Positions 11,500-21,937 of a stretch of 64,000 nucleotides of DNA are shown piece by piece; the first letter of the stretch is position 1, and every line of letters begins with the position of its first letter. The stretch lies in contig JAHEWK010000010.1 of the NCBI GenBank assembly GCA_020740775.1, positions 1,798,001 through 1,862,000 of the forward strand, given 5' to 3'. Made by a program: the position numbers and the translations under genes. This DNA comes from Ilyonectria destructans (Eukaryota; Ascomycota; Sordariomycetes; Hypocreales; Nectriaceae). The notes under the pieces are model-generated. The model did not search any database and was not told where the DNA came from. It was given only the letters and a program-made list of their open reading frames with translations.

Positions 11500-12286
11500 A
11501 ATAGAAAGCTATTTCTATACTATAAAAGGTACTTTCTTAATAGAAATATTAAATAAAATTATTATAATTACTATAATTTTAAAAGTAAGATATATAGCTT
11601 TAAATTAGATACCTTAATTCTATAATAGTACTATTTAATTATAAATTACTTTCTAAATTACCTACTACAGCTAGACAGTCTAATTAAATCTAATAGAATT
11701 AGTAGGTTCTTCTTCTATTACTACCTGCTTACTATAATATTAATATAAATACATTAAGCTTTAAATAATATAAGAAGTAAGCTCTGAATTTATCTAACAG
11801 TAAGGTTTCTATATTTAGATGTATCTAAAGCTAGAGAGAGAGAAAAGAGAAGAGAAGAGACCTTACTGAGAGGTTGCTGTAAAAACTCTACACGCTAGTT
11901 ATATAGTCGGGTAATAGTTCCTCCAGGCTAGGCCTAAGCCTGATCCCTCACTTCAGGCTCAGCCTGTAATACTTAAAAGTAATAATTCAGATTGATTACT
12001 AGATAGAGATATATATAGTAGTTTTATAGAGGTAGAGGCTTTTAAAGCTACAACTAAAAACCTGTTTATAAGAGAGCTATCAAGAGGTTAGGGTGCCCTA
12101 GTACACACATACCCAGAGGGGGGACTAGAAGCTCAACAGTAAAAAGAAAACACCAACAATAGTATCAACAATACAGACCATATACCCAGTCCATTCAAAG
12201 GTTAACAGTTACTCAAACAGACTAAGGTTTCTAGTCCAACTGGTTACCTTTCCCAATACCTCAATAAGCTGCAGGAACAGCTGCAT
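11500..12286. other. AT-rich, RIP-like block
   Basis: Strongly A/T-biased from about 11500 to 12250, rich in TA-containing words and with stops in all frames. A short GA-rich run lies near 11830-11860. This is typical of a mutated repeat or transposon relic in a RIP-competent ascomycete. No element could be identified. Confidence 0.6.
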
Positions 12287-12416
12287 CTTGAAAAAGCTAG
12301 ATCTGCTGGAAAAGCTAGATCTTGGAAAAGCTAGATCTGCTGGAAAAGCTAGATCTTGGAAAAGCTAGATCTGCTGGAAAAGCTAGATCTGCTGGAAAAG
12401 CTAGATCTTGGAAAAG
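12287..12416. repeat. Minisatellite with alternating 16/18-bp units
   Basis: About eight tandem copies of (G)GAAAAGCTAGAT joined by CTT or CTGCT, giving units of 16 and 18 bp in a largely alternating order. Each full unit contains AGATCT. It sits between the AT-rich block and the 3' end of the DUF1479 gene. Confidence 0.9.
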
Positions 12417-12552
12417 GCAAAATCATGATGGATAGCATTCCAGCCAATAAGAGAGCTATATAGATAGGTTTTTACAGTAAATATAAATCTATCAACAAAA
12501 TAATAAGAAAACGCAAGACAGCCTACTTTAGTAGCGAAGAGTTCCAGCCAGC

Positions 12553-14042
12553 TTATAGTCCCAGTCTGGCATTAGCCAAGCGTCTCACCTTTCGCTGCCC
12601 GTCAGTAAGACCATTTCCATTCTCATCAAAATTTCGGAAGCCCAGTGCTCTCTCGCCTTCCTCGCTCAAGATATTGTCCTTTCTAGCTCCATGATCTTCA
12701 TGCTCATACTCTTTCTCGTTACTTCCGTGCGATCGAATAAAATCAGCAGGCACATCGACCCTTTCGAAGGCTTCTCTTGTAGTCAAGAGCGAGTCGATGT
12801 TGTATGGGGTGAGGGGAATACAAGCATTGTAGAAAACGGTAGAGTCGTTCTTCCCCGGATTCGTCGGATCGACCCCGTGTACCAAGTCACAGTGCCAAAA
12901 CACGTAGTCTCCAGGCCGGACAGGCGGGATGCCAACCATGGCTCGGTCGAGTGCTAGGTGGGGGTGATGTTCAGGCGTGGGGAAGAACTGTGTATGCCCA
13001 GGAGTCGCTCCCGGGAACGTGGGGAGAGTCTGATTAAATTCTCCGGTGTGGAAAAGCGGACGGAGCATGATGTATGCAATAGACAACTTGAGGCTCGGTA
13101 ATAGTCGCAGGGTTCCCTCGCCCGTATTGGTATGAGATAGTGATAACCAACCCTGTAGACTTCGCCATGCGGAACAAGATATACCGGATTCTTGGTATAG
13201 GTCGCTGTTGGCGTTAATCCGATGGTCTGCCTCCCAAGCATCCCAATTTTGCCAATAGCCATCGAAGATGGAAGCAAAGTTCATCCGGTTCACATCATCT
13301 TCCCATCGCTCAATTGCACCGCTGTCCAGATGTGGCGCTAAAGGAAACTGACCCGGATCATCAGACGGGTATCGTATTCTGATTCGGTCTGGATAGACGA
13401 CTTGGCTATCGAAATCAATAGGAGCGGAGGCATCTGATACGTGCCAGAGTCTGGATACGCTCTTCATAGCGTTCAACACTTCTGGGTGGGACCGCATCTG
13501 CACTTGCGCTTCGGTCCAAAATATATTCCAGCCGGCTGGTTTATCGATAGGATAGCCGCCTACGCCTGGGTGGCGATGCACATAGTCTTTAAGGGACGTT
13601 TCCCAAGCCACGGCCTGCTCCTCAGGGACTACATTGCGAAGGATTACGCAGCCGCGGTCCCGAACAATATCGGCAAAGGCGGAAGGGAGTTCGCCACCTG
13701 GAAAGATGGAAAGTTCAATATTAAGAAAGCCCTGATTTCATCGTCTGGGTCACTCACCATTTTGACGAACGACTTCAAAGTCAATCTCAGGTACCATGGC
13801 GGGTCCATTTTTCTCAATTAGGGCAGTCTCTGCCTTGAGCACCTCAATAAGTCGTTCATATGACTGGGTAACTATTCCTTCGTTTCCAGGTTTCACAAGG
13901 GATTGTTTAAGATCGGAGAATCTCCGGTCAAGCAATGGAGCACTAGTCCGTGAAGGTAAGTTATCATGAAGCTCCAGCGTCAGTGTTTGACTTACTTGAT
14001 GGTCTCTTCGACCGTGATCTGCATTCGCACGGCGGTTTGCAT
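12553..14042 (-). CDS. DUF1479 family protein (YbiU-like, putative 2OG/Fe(II)-type oxygenase fold)
   Basis: Exons 14042-13996, 13942-13758 and 13697-12553 encode 458 residues, the usual length for DUF1479. Diagnostic blocks are RGCVILRNVVPEEQA, HPGVGGYPIDKPAGWNIFWTEAQVQMR, APHLDSGAIERW, QGWLSLSHTNTGEGTLRLLP and GDYVFWHCDLVHGVDP. The H-x-D of HLDSG and a distal H (HCDLVHGV) resemble a jelly-roll metal site, so an oxygenase role is likely but unproven for the family. I chose the first in-frame ATG (14042); a second lies six codons later. In other fungi DUF1479 genes often sit in accessory metabolic clusters, which matches this setting. Confidence 0.88.
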
Positions 14043-14932
14043 CTTTTGGGTTGTGAATTGGTAAAATGATTAAAAAGTAATTTGAAAATCGGCGGCCGTT
14101 GTTTCAATCGACTTTTGTCTATCGGCTCGTAATCGGAGGTCATCTACAACTTTATACATTTATTCTCGCATATTCGGCGAACATACGGAGTACCTGATAG
14201 GGCAAAATATGACATGGATTGAATCCTGCAATACATTGTGGATGCGATGTTTGCGAGCATGGGTATCCCTGGATCAGCACATTGTGTACTGTGATATCTG
14301 TCGGCAAGGCTATCTTCGGGCCACACAATGTCTAGTGCGGATGGTCGTGTGAATTAGCCGACCGGCTCGATAATCTCTGCCATGAATAGGCCGGTGGATA
14401 TCAAACTAGGAGCTATCGTCCAACTAAGTTAAGCAATACGCATCCTACTCTTCTTTGGGTCTAGACCACCCCCAGTCACACAGCTCAACTGCCGGCTGCT
14501 TTGTTGAACTGCAGCCCCATCCGCTGCATCCCTGGGGTCAGAGTCCCTAAGAATAGGTGGTTTCTATGAGGGAGCTTATGAATATCCTCGTGTAAATACG
14601 GAGGGCAGATTTCGAGCCCTTCCCTTCCCCTAGCTGTGGGGCTAGCTTGTTCCCCAGACCGCACTTTAACATGCTTCATCTGCTACCCTACACACACGAG
14701 GGACGAAATAGCCCGTGGCTAATTGAGCCACCAGGTATCAGACAATGCCGCGGCTACGGTTATCAGAATGCGACCTACCAAAGAGGGCTCCACAAATGTA
14801 TAGTGGTGTGTAAATTACTTTTCATTATTTAATTCTGCCTATTTACTCCAAGGACTTCTTTTAGACGATGACGGACCATCAGTACTTCATGAAGACAGCG
14901 TCTTCACAGAAAAGCACCCCTTTTCTGTTATC
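14043..14932. other. Intergenic with CCGACCGGCT motif upstream of DUF1479 gene
   Basis: About 890 bp without a supported gene. GCCGACCGGCT lies at 14357-14367, about 315 bp upstream of the DUF1479 start. Ten of its bases are the reverse complement of the motif in the TF1/M20 promoter. It may be a shared operator. Confidence 0.4.
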
Positions 14933-16660
14933 TTATATGACGAATTTATCTATACCACTCCTGTGGACAAGTTCCAACCCACTGATTCGCCTTTCTCCAA
15001 GACGTTGTTCAGAGAAGGCGGCTTGGAGGGCCTCGCGGGCTCGGCGATAGTTTTCCCCCCTGGTCTGGAGGGCATCGTATCTGGCCAGGATCCAGGATTG
15101 GTGTACCATATCGTCAGACTCAAGTGCTGCAATGAATAATGGCCAGGCAATTCGACTCATGGCTATCTCCCCCTCGTCGTTGAAAGCTTTACATGCTAGA
15201 TCCATGATGTCTCTCAAGCATTTCCGCTGCTTGTCATTTATCGGTGCTGATTTGTTGATAATGCGTTCAAAGCAGAGCACAACAGCATAATAGAATGGAA
15301 CAACGGAGCGGATGTTAATCATAAATCTCCTCTGTAATCCCTCCATCGGGAGCTCTAGTCGGCATGCCACATCGAGGTACTCACTATATCTCTTTTCAAT
15401 ATCCTGCAAGGCCTGAGCAATCTTCTGGGGGTGGCTTTGTGACCCAGAAGTATCACTGTCGTCGGTCTCGGGCAGTCTGGATAACATATAACGCATCTGG
15501 CCCGCTTCTGCCTGCAGATACAAGACTTGCGCGCTTGCCAAATCCTCCAGCACCTGGCTTTGAGGGTATGCAGATCCCCAAATGTCGGGATACACCACGT
15601 TCGAATGCTTATGAAGCGCAACAGCCCCGTGAAGCCGTGATAGCATTGTGTTACCTATCGGACTGGCCAAATAGAGCTTCACCAAGCCATTCATTGAATT
15701 TTCGTCCTACACCATTGAAAGCTGCACCACCATCTGTCAATGTGATCCATATTACCACTCGGCTGCTCAGGGCGATAAGGTGTTCAAACCCGGATGGGGG
15801 ATCGGACACTGAACTGTCGCCCTCCTGAGCTGCAGGACTGTGTCGAATATTGCGCAACCGTCCCTGGAGCAGTGAAACAGCACCATGGAGGTGTGTAATC
15901 AGGCCTACACCACAGCCATCTCCGAACTTCTGCTCATAGAGAATCATGAGCCAGGTAGTGGCAAGGATGTAGTCAAAATCCGAAATGCGGATAATGTCCT
16001 GGGTCGCGGTGGCTAGGAGTCGCAATGCTACGACGTAGTGTTTCATGGCTTCGGACCGACAAAGCTGGGCCTCGGCCGATGGCAAAGAGGTCCGATAAGT
16101 CATGTTTTGGGCACCCAAAGCGCAGACCATAAGAAGAACCATCGGATTCCCCTGCGCTAATGTCCATACAATGGCCGGCCCCGAGTGGTCGGGAACCTTT
16201 GCATCCGCCTCAACGGACATGACGGAGCGGAAGTAGTGTAGGCTGCATAATCCAGCGGGGACAAGATGAGGGAGCATGCGGGTGAAAGTAAAATTTCGAA
16301 AGGTGACGGCTGCTGTTCATGCGCGTCTGTGTGTGTGATGGAGTCTCCCGCTTCGGTATGAAGGGGATCCTGATGGACAAGTCGGCTATCTGGGCGGATA
16401 TTGTCAACTCGCGTGGACGGCGAAGGGGCCGAGCAGCTCAGTGAACGCTGAGTTTCGAGTGGCGACTGAGGCTGCGGCAATGCGGCATCGTCACTATACG
16501 GTGAAGGTCGTGATATGGCGGCCGCTTTCTTTTGCCGAGTGTACTTCTTCCGCGGCCGTTCGGAATAGTCGCAGTGCTTGTTTAGGCGAATGCATCTCTC
16601 GCACTCTGAGTGCGTTTCGTCGCACTCGACCTTCTTTCCCCGGCATGTCCAACATCCTTG
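14933..16660 (-). pseudogene. Decayed Zn2Cys6 transcription factor (TF2), paralogue of TF1
   Basis: Three overlapping frames together reproduce TF1 from end to end. The zinc cluster (C-x2-C-x6-C-x6-C-x2-C-x6-C, about 16654-16570) and RPRKKYTRQ linker are in one frame to about 16230. The middle region (LATTWLMILYEQKFGDG, DGGAAFNGVG) is in a second frame, about 16250-15660. The C-terminal region (DIWGSAYPQSQVLED to IDKFVI) is in a third, from about 15690. TF1 has no introns at these places, so two frameshifts are the simplest reading. There is no ATG in the zinc-cluster frame: a TAG lies 16 codons before the first Cys, so the start is also lost or lies in an unseen exon. Sequencing error could explain one lesion but hardly all three. 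Confidence 0.75.
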
Positions 16661-17166
16661 TCGGGAGCGTAGGCTGGTGCCCTGATGCGAAGACTGCTAC
16701 CGCCGGGTTATGCTGCGTGGAGATGGGTCCGACAGGTGAGACGAAGCGGGCATTTTGCCGGCCGTCTAATTGCTTGGAGGCGAGGAGTTGAGCCAAGTTG
16801 TCGATACTCGCGAGAGTGGGTTTATATGCGTCATCACCCCGCACGTGGGGGGTTCGAATTTGCCGGTTGTTGCTCATTTGGAAGAGCATGGGGGACCTTA
16901 TCTTAAGCCGGATCTTAAGTCCGAACAGTTAGCCTGCTGGCGTTAGTACGTCGCTACGGCTGGGAAGCTATCGGCTATTTGGCACGGCACGGTTCAAACC
17001 AACCATGGAGGGAATTGTCTCAACCTGTCCTCTTGCGGGCTTCAAATATGGGCGTGTGCCGGCATTGCCTTGGTGGTGGGTGCATGAAGACGCCGCGGCT
17101 CAGTCACGAAACCTACATTGAGCAGTGCTAGTATCATCCCAGCTCACGCTTGAAGGACTCGACGAG
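16661..17166. other. Intergenic between TF2 relic and esterase
   Basis: Former divergent promoter of TF2 and the esterase. It contains CCGGATCTTAAGTCCGA near 16907-16923, an inverted pair of CGG/CCG triplets around an A/T centre, which could serve as a Zn2Cys6 site. No gene seen. Confidence 0.4.
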
Positions 17167-18320
17167 ATGGCACAGGCGGCACTGATTAATGATCCTGCAA
17201 GATGGGACGAGTTTGGAAAACTTGACACTGAGCTCGTACAGGTAAGTCGTGTCATAACCCAGCGGTGGCCGGTATACTCAGTCTTGATACCGCAACAGAT
17301 GATGGAAAATGGCCTTCGCCCAAGATTCACTAGCAGTAAATCAATCGCCACGCTCCCCGAGAGTCGTGCGGAGTGGCGCAAAATATTCAGACAAGATGCA
17401 GACGAACTTCTCAAGGCAACCGGGGGCCAAGTCACCGAGGAGGAAATCTTGATCCCAGTTCGAGATGGCCACGAGTTGCGCGCGCTCGTCTATCGACAGA
17501 AGATGGCGCCTGTTTCTGGAAGCGCCTTGATCATCCTGCTTCACGGCGGTGGGTTTCGTATCGGCAACGCCGAAATGGAAGCAGCCGGCTGCATCAGCGC
17601 AGCACAAGAATACGGCTGCGTTTCTGTTACCCTCGAGTACCGGTTGGCTCCCGAGTTCAAGTTCCCAGTCCCCTATGAAGATTGCTGGGATGCTCTGAAA
17701 TGGGTAAGCGAATGTCTTGAAGATTGGCCATGGATACGCCGAATTCTGACTGTCAACAGCTTTCTAGAAACGCCGTATCTCTTGGGGCAGACCTGTCTCA
17801 AGGTTTCATTTTCGGAGGATCTTCCGCTGGGGGGCACATTGGAATTCCCCTTGTCCATCGAGCTCGCGACGAAGGGCTCTCTCCTCCCTTAACTGGGGTC
17901 TACCTCAATGTCACACCTTCGCTGGCGCCTCAGGCGTTGACAGAAAAGTATAGGGGTCTTTATAAAAGTCGAGAGACCCTGAAAAACGGGTTAACGCTTA
18001 CCTCCAAGTCAATTGACATGTATGATGCACTCATGGAACCCGACTTCACATCTCCTTTATGGAGCCCGCTTCTGTGGCCTACTGGGCACCGAAACCTTCC
18101 CCCTCATTTCTTTCAAATTTGCGGCGCCGATCTTCTCAGAGATGAGGCACTTATCTATGAGAGAGAGCTCAGGCAAGATAACGACGTCAAGACCAAAGTT
18201 GTTGTCTATTCTGGAATGCCACATGTGTTTTGGTATATTTATCCAACTCACTCAGCCTCTCTCCAGTTTGCAAAGGATACGACACGAGGCTTGGGATGGC
18301 TGCTTGGACAGGTAGACTAA
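17167..18320 (+). CDS. Alpha/beta-hydrolase, HSL/arylacetamide-deacetylase-type esterase
   Basis: Exons 17167-17241, 17299-17703 and 17760-18320 encode 346 residues. The HSL-family signature is complete: oxyanion motif HGGGF, nucleophile elbow GGSSAGG, the acidic residue in GADLLRDEA, and the catalytic His in GMPHVFW. It is an intracellular serine esterase acting on small acyl esters. The first intron (57 bp) is a multiple of three and lacks stops, so it could be retained. Upstream in-frame ATGs are blocked by a stop, which supports the 17167 start. It sits between the TF2 relic and the sugar transporter. With the M20 amidase it gives the cluster both ester- and amide-cleaving activities. Confidence 0.88.
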
Positions 18321-19099
18321 ATGATGGGATGCAAGTGACGGCATATTGAGGTGTAATTTGGTACGCCAGGATTGATGAATTCAATTCAAGATAATCCACA
18401 TAATTCTCCGCTTGCATCATATTTGCTTCCCTGAAAAGCCGATAGCGTAGAGGTATTGTCTCTGGCATATAGACAGAACCCCTCAAAAAGTATGCAGACC
18501 CTCCTTGAGTGTAGTCATGACTCTATGGTACGGCGTATGCTCTAGGAGTGATTACATCAAATGCCGTAGCATCGTACTGTACCTGCCCTTGCGTTGTGTC
18601 AGTGCGAATAGAGACCCCTGAAGGTTCAGATTTACAGGGGTTGTTAGCAGTCTAGATCCGTGGATGGGGAGGCAGATGTATGACCGTTTTACAGCGATTG
18701 CAGATGCTGTGGCTGGGAACAGAAAAAGAACCATTTCTAAGAGATCTATTATTGCAGATAATCGGGGCATCCCACTTTCATGATGATGAATCATAAATGC
18801 AGCTTTTGCTATTGGAAAGGGAATCTTTGGAACCCCGGAGATCTTGTGGCGGGGTTACCTTGTGGGGTTGACTAAGGAAGTTCCCAGAGTTCGTTTAGGG
18901 CACCCGAGATAACAGAGGGACTAGTTCAAAGCTTTAGACCAATCGCTAAATTGCATTGTAAGAGAAATAGCCGAGCTATTGGCGCGAATTGAGACTTTGT
19001 ATCGCAAGTGCAGTACCCGACAGTCCAAAGCATCTGCAAGGTCAAGCAAGCCTCAGAACAGCTCTTGGAATAGGCTTTGAGTACGAGTGCAAGACCTGA
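18321..19099. other. Intergenic, no supported gene
   Basis: 3' flank of the esterase and distal promoter of the MFS at 19337. The short ORFs on both strands show no recognisable family. Confidence 0.4.
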
Positions 19100-19151
19100 T
19101 ATCCGAAGCTCTCCTATCCGACATTCTGGTATCCGATGCTGTGATATCCGA
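19100..19151. promoter_or_regulatory. Four TATCCGA sites at exact 15-bp spacing
   Basis: TATCCGA occurs at 19100, 19115, 19130 and 19145, each followed by an 8-bp spacer of mostly different sequence. The array ends about 185 bp before the transporter start. Conserved cores with divergent spacers look like a regulator array rather than a simple tandem repeat. Confidence 0.6.
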
Positions 19152-19336
19152 AGCCAACTACGAGTGAGGCAACGGACCTTCGAGTTATAACTAAGGGTAG
19201 CCCCCGTCTCAACATCGATCTGCAACCCGCCGAGTTCTAAGAACGTACTTCCAACCTGGCTTTTTACATCGATACATTGCATCATTTGAAAACATTTGTT
19301 CACCCCCTCACGTAGTGCTTGACGAGCACCTACAAA

Positions 19337-21152
19337 ATGAGACTGTTCAAGGAGCTTACCCTGTCGACCTTGTTGGTTGCTATATTTTGCTCGGTACGAA
19401 CCCGCAAACCCCAAGTTCCCCTTTGGAGTATTATGAACTACAAACGCTCACACACTTTAGCTCGGTGGAGTTTCCTTTGGTATAGGTCAGTAAAGCAATC
19501 ATCCTGAGGAAACAAATTTGAAGTTCAGCACAATAACCGTCCTCTAGATTATGGCTACTGGTCCGGCATGCTGGGCATGACCCAATTCATCAAAGATTTC
19601 GGGGTCTACGATCCAGACACAGACTCCTACATCCTTCCCTCAAGCTGGAAGTCTGCCGGGAGTGGACTTCCTATTGCTGGTCTTGCAGTCGGCTCGCTTG
19701 TGTCAGGTTTCGTGGGCAACCACCTGGGTCGCATACGGACATTTCAACTGTCAACCTTTGTTTCTATCATCGGAATTGTGATCCAAAGTGCAGCGATTCA
19801 TTCGTACTGGCAGATTGTCCCTGGACGGATCATCACCACCTTGGCTCTCGGAACCCTCGCCAATACTATTCCAGCATATCTGGCTGAGGTCTCGCCGCTT
19901 AGTATCCGCGGAACCTTAGTCAACTGTTATCAGTTTTCTATTGGGGTTGGCGCAGTCCTAGTAAATACAGGGAACTGGGGTATGCACAACCGAACAGACC
20001 AGTGGGCCTACCGCCTCGTCATCATGCTCCAAGCTGTCATACCCATCATCTTTATATCTGGATCCTTCTTTATCCCCGAAAGCCCCCGATGGCTTTTGGG
20101 CAAGGGCCGTCGAGATGATGCCCATAAAGCACTGGAGTTCCTTCGGACTAACACTCCCCGGGAACTGATCGAAGAGGAAGTGAGACTGATAATGAACTCG
20201 GAAGAGGAGAACAGCCGACGGTTCGACAGATCCTGGAAGGGGTGCTTCAAGTAAGACTTTCATACCCATAATTCTAACCCTATCTGCTTTGCTCGATGGT
20301 CAACTAACATAAGCTTAGAGGAAGCAATCTCCGTCGGACATTAATAGTCACGGGTGTGCAATGTCTCCAGCAAGCACAGGGGAACTCGTTTATGGGGTCG
20401 TATTCCTTGGTCTTCTTCCAGTCGATCGGAGTCCACGACGTTTACAAGATTCACGTCCTGTTTTTATTCTGTATGGCAATTTCTAGCGCCTCAGCATTCT
20501 ATCTGCCCGACCGTTTCGGCCGTCGTTGGATCATGATCTTCTGCGCCCTAATAATGGGGACCTGTATGTACGTTGTGTCGGGCATCACTGGATTTGGCTT
20601 GGCAGACGACGCGAACGCGATGAAAGGAGCTGTCGCTGCTTTGTTCATCTGGCAGTTCGCCATGTCCGTTGGTTGGAGCAGCTGGTAAGTATTTCACACT
20701 CCCCTACTTCCTTTGAGGTATCATGTTGTTAACACAAAGGTGATAGTGTATGGATCATTACAGCCGAGGTCCCAAGCTTACAGCTAAGAGAAAAGACCAT
20801 CACAGTTGCCACCTTCTCTGGATTCTGTATATCGATTCTCATCACATTTGTCAGCCCCTTCATTCAAGACAAGGGATATGGGGGCCTTGAAGGGCGCATC
20901 GGATTTCTCTACGGTGGCTTCTCTTTTGCTGCTGCAGTATGGGCTTTATTGTTTTTGCCCGAGACTGGGTCGCGCAGCTTAGAGGAGCTCGATGAGCTGT
21001 TCCAGAACTCTGTTTCGGTTTGGAAGTTTCGAAAGTATCAGACAAGTGGATATGGTGCTCAGTTGGCTCAAATCGAAGGCGAAGTTTACTACGGCTACGG
21101 CGAAGAGCTTCCGGGCAAGGAAGTGCCCGAGGACATGAAAGAAAAGGAATAG
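19337..21152 (+). CDS. MFS sugar transporter
   Basis: Exons 19337-19393, 19461-19479 (a 19-bp micro-exon), 19548-20250, 20319-20684 and 20747-21152 encode 516 residues with 12 predicted membrane helices. Sugar-porter signatures are GNHLGR, PGRIITTLALGTLANTIPAYLAEVSP, IPESPRWLLGKGR, LPDRFGRR and the terminal PETGSRSLEELDELF. It imports a hexose or related polyol by proton symport at the plasma membrane. The micro-exon is needed to join LGGVSF to DYGYWSGML, the expected TM1 sequence. Four phased TATCCGA sites precede it. It is the last gene of the cluster before AT-rich DNA. Confidence 0.88.
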
Positions 21153-21289
21153 CAGGCAAGATACTGTGGGTACCGTACAGGAGGACCTGGTCGAGGAATC
21201 ACCGGCGAATTCCAGTAGCTCACTCGGTCGAACCGTTACAATATACGAATACCTACTTTTGACCCTCATCTCACCTTGGTTAAACCACT

Positions 21290-21937
21290 ATTGACATATT
21301 ATTAATTTTATGCATGAGCGTGTATAGTGGTACCATACAGTACCCCAGTAAGAAAATAGACTAAATAAAGAATTCTTTATTAAAAGCTCTATTAAAATAT
21401 TAAATTCTTTAGAAGTATCTCTTATAGAGATATTACTTATAGTAGATCCCTCTTAAGTATCTTTTATTAATATATTTAATTTAAAGCCTATATAAGATTC
21501 TATAAAAATCCTAGCTATTATAGCTTTATTAGACTCTATAGGTAGCAGTATTAATAATATCTTTAGTAAGATTTTAATAATTTTAACTCCTTCTATTAGA
21601 AATAATAACTTCTCTTTTTCCTCCTTAAAGGTACTCTTAATAAACTTAATAATAGATTTAGCAGGCTCAATAATAGATTTAATAGACTTAATAGATTTAA
21701 ATATAGAGAGTACTTTCTTAAGAGCTAAAGCCGATATAGATACAGTTATAAATATTGTAATCTCTTCTAGAGCTGATAAATCTAAAGAAATAATACTTCC
21801 TTCTGTATTCTTGAGTAGCTTAAGGATATCCTTCTGAACCTTAAATCCCCTCTCAGTAAATATCTTAATTAGGTTATTAGGTATAGTGAATTTAATCTAG
21901 CGATAGTCCGATTGATATATCGATTAATACTCTTAGA
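21290..21937. other. AT-rich RIP-like block retaining an open minus-strand frame
   Basis: A/T-rich sequence at about 21290-21900. On the minus strand a frame stays open for roughly 145 codons (about 21895-21455). It has no ATG and an unusual Ile/Lys/Leu/Ser-rich content, e.g. IKFTIPNNLIKIF and SIKSIKSIIEPAKSI. This is what C-to-T mutation of a coding sequence would leave. I do not recognise the protein. Confidence 0.45.
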
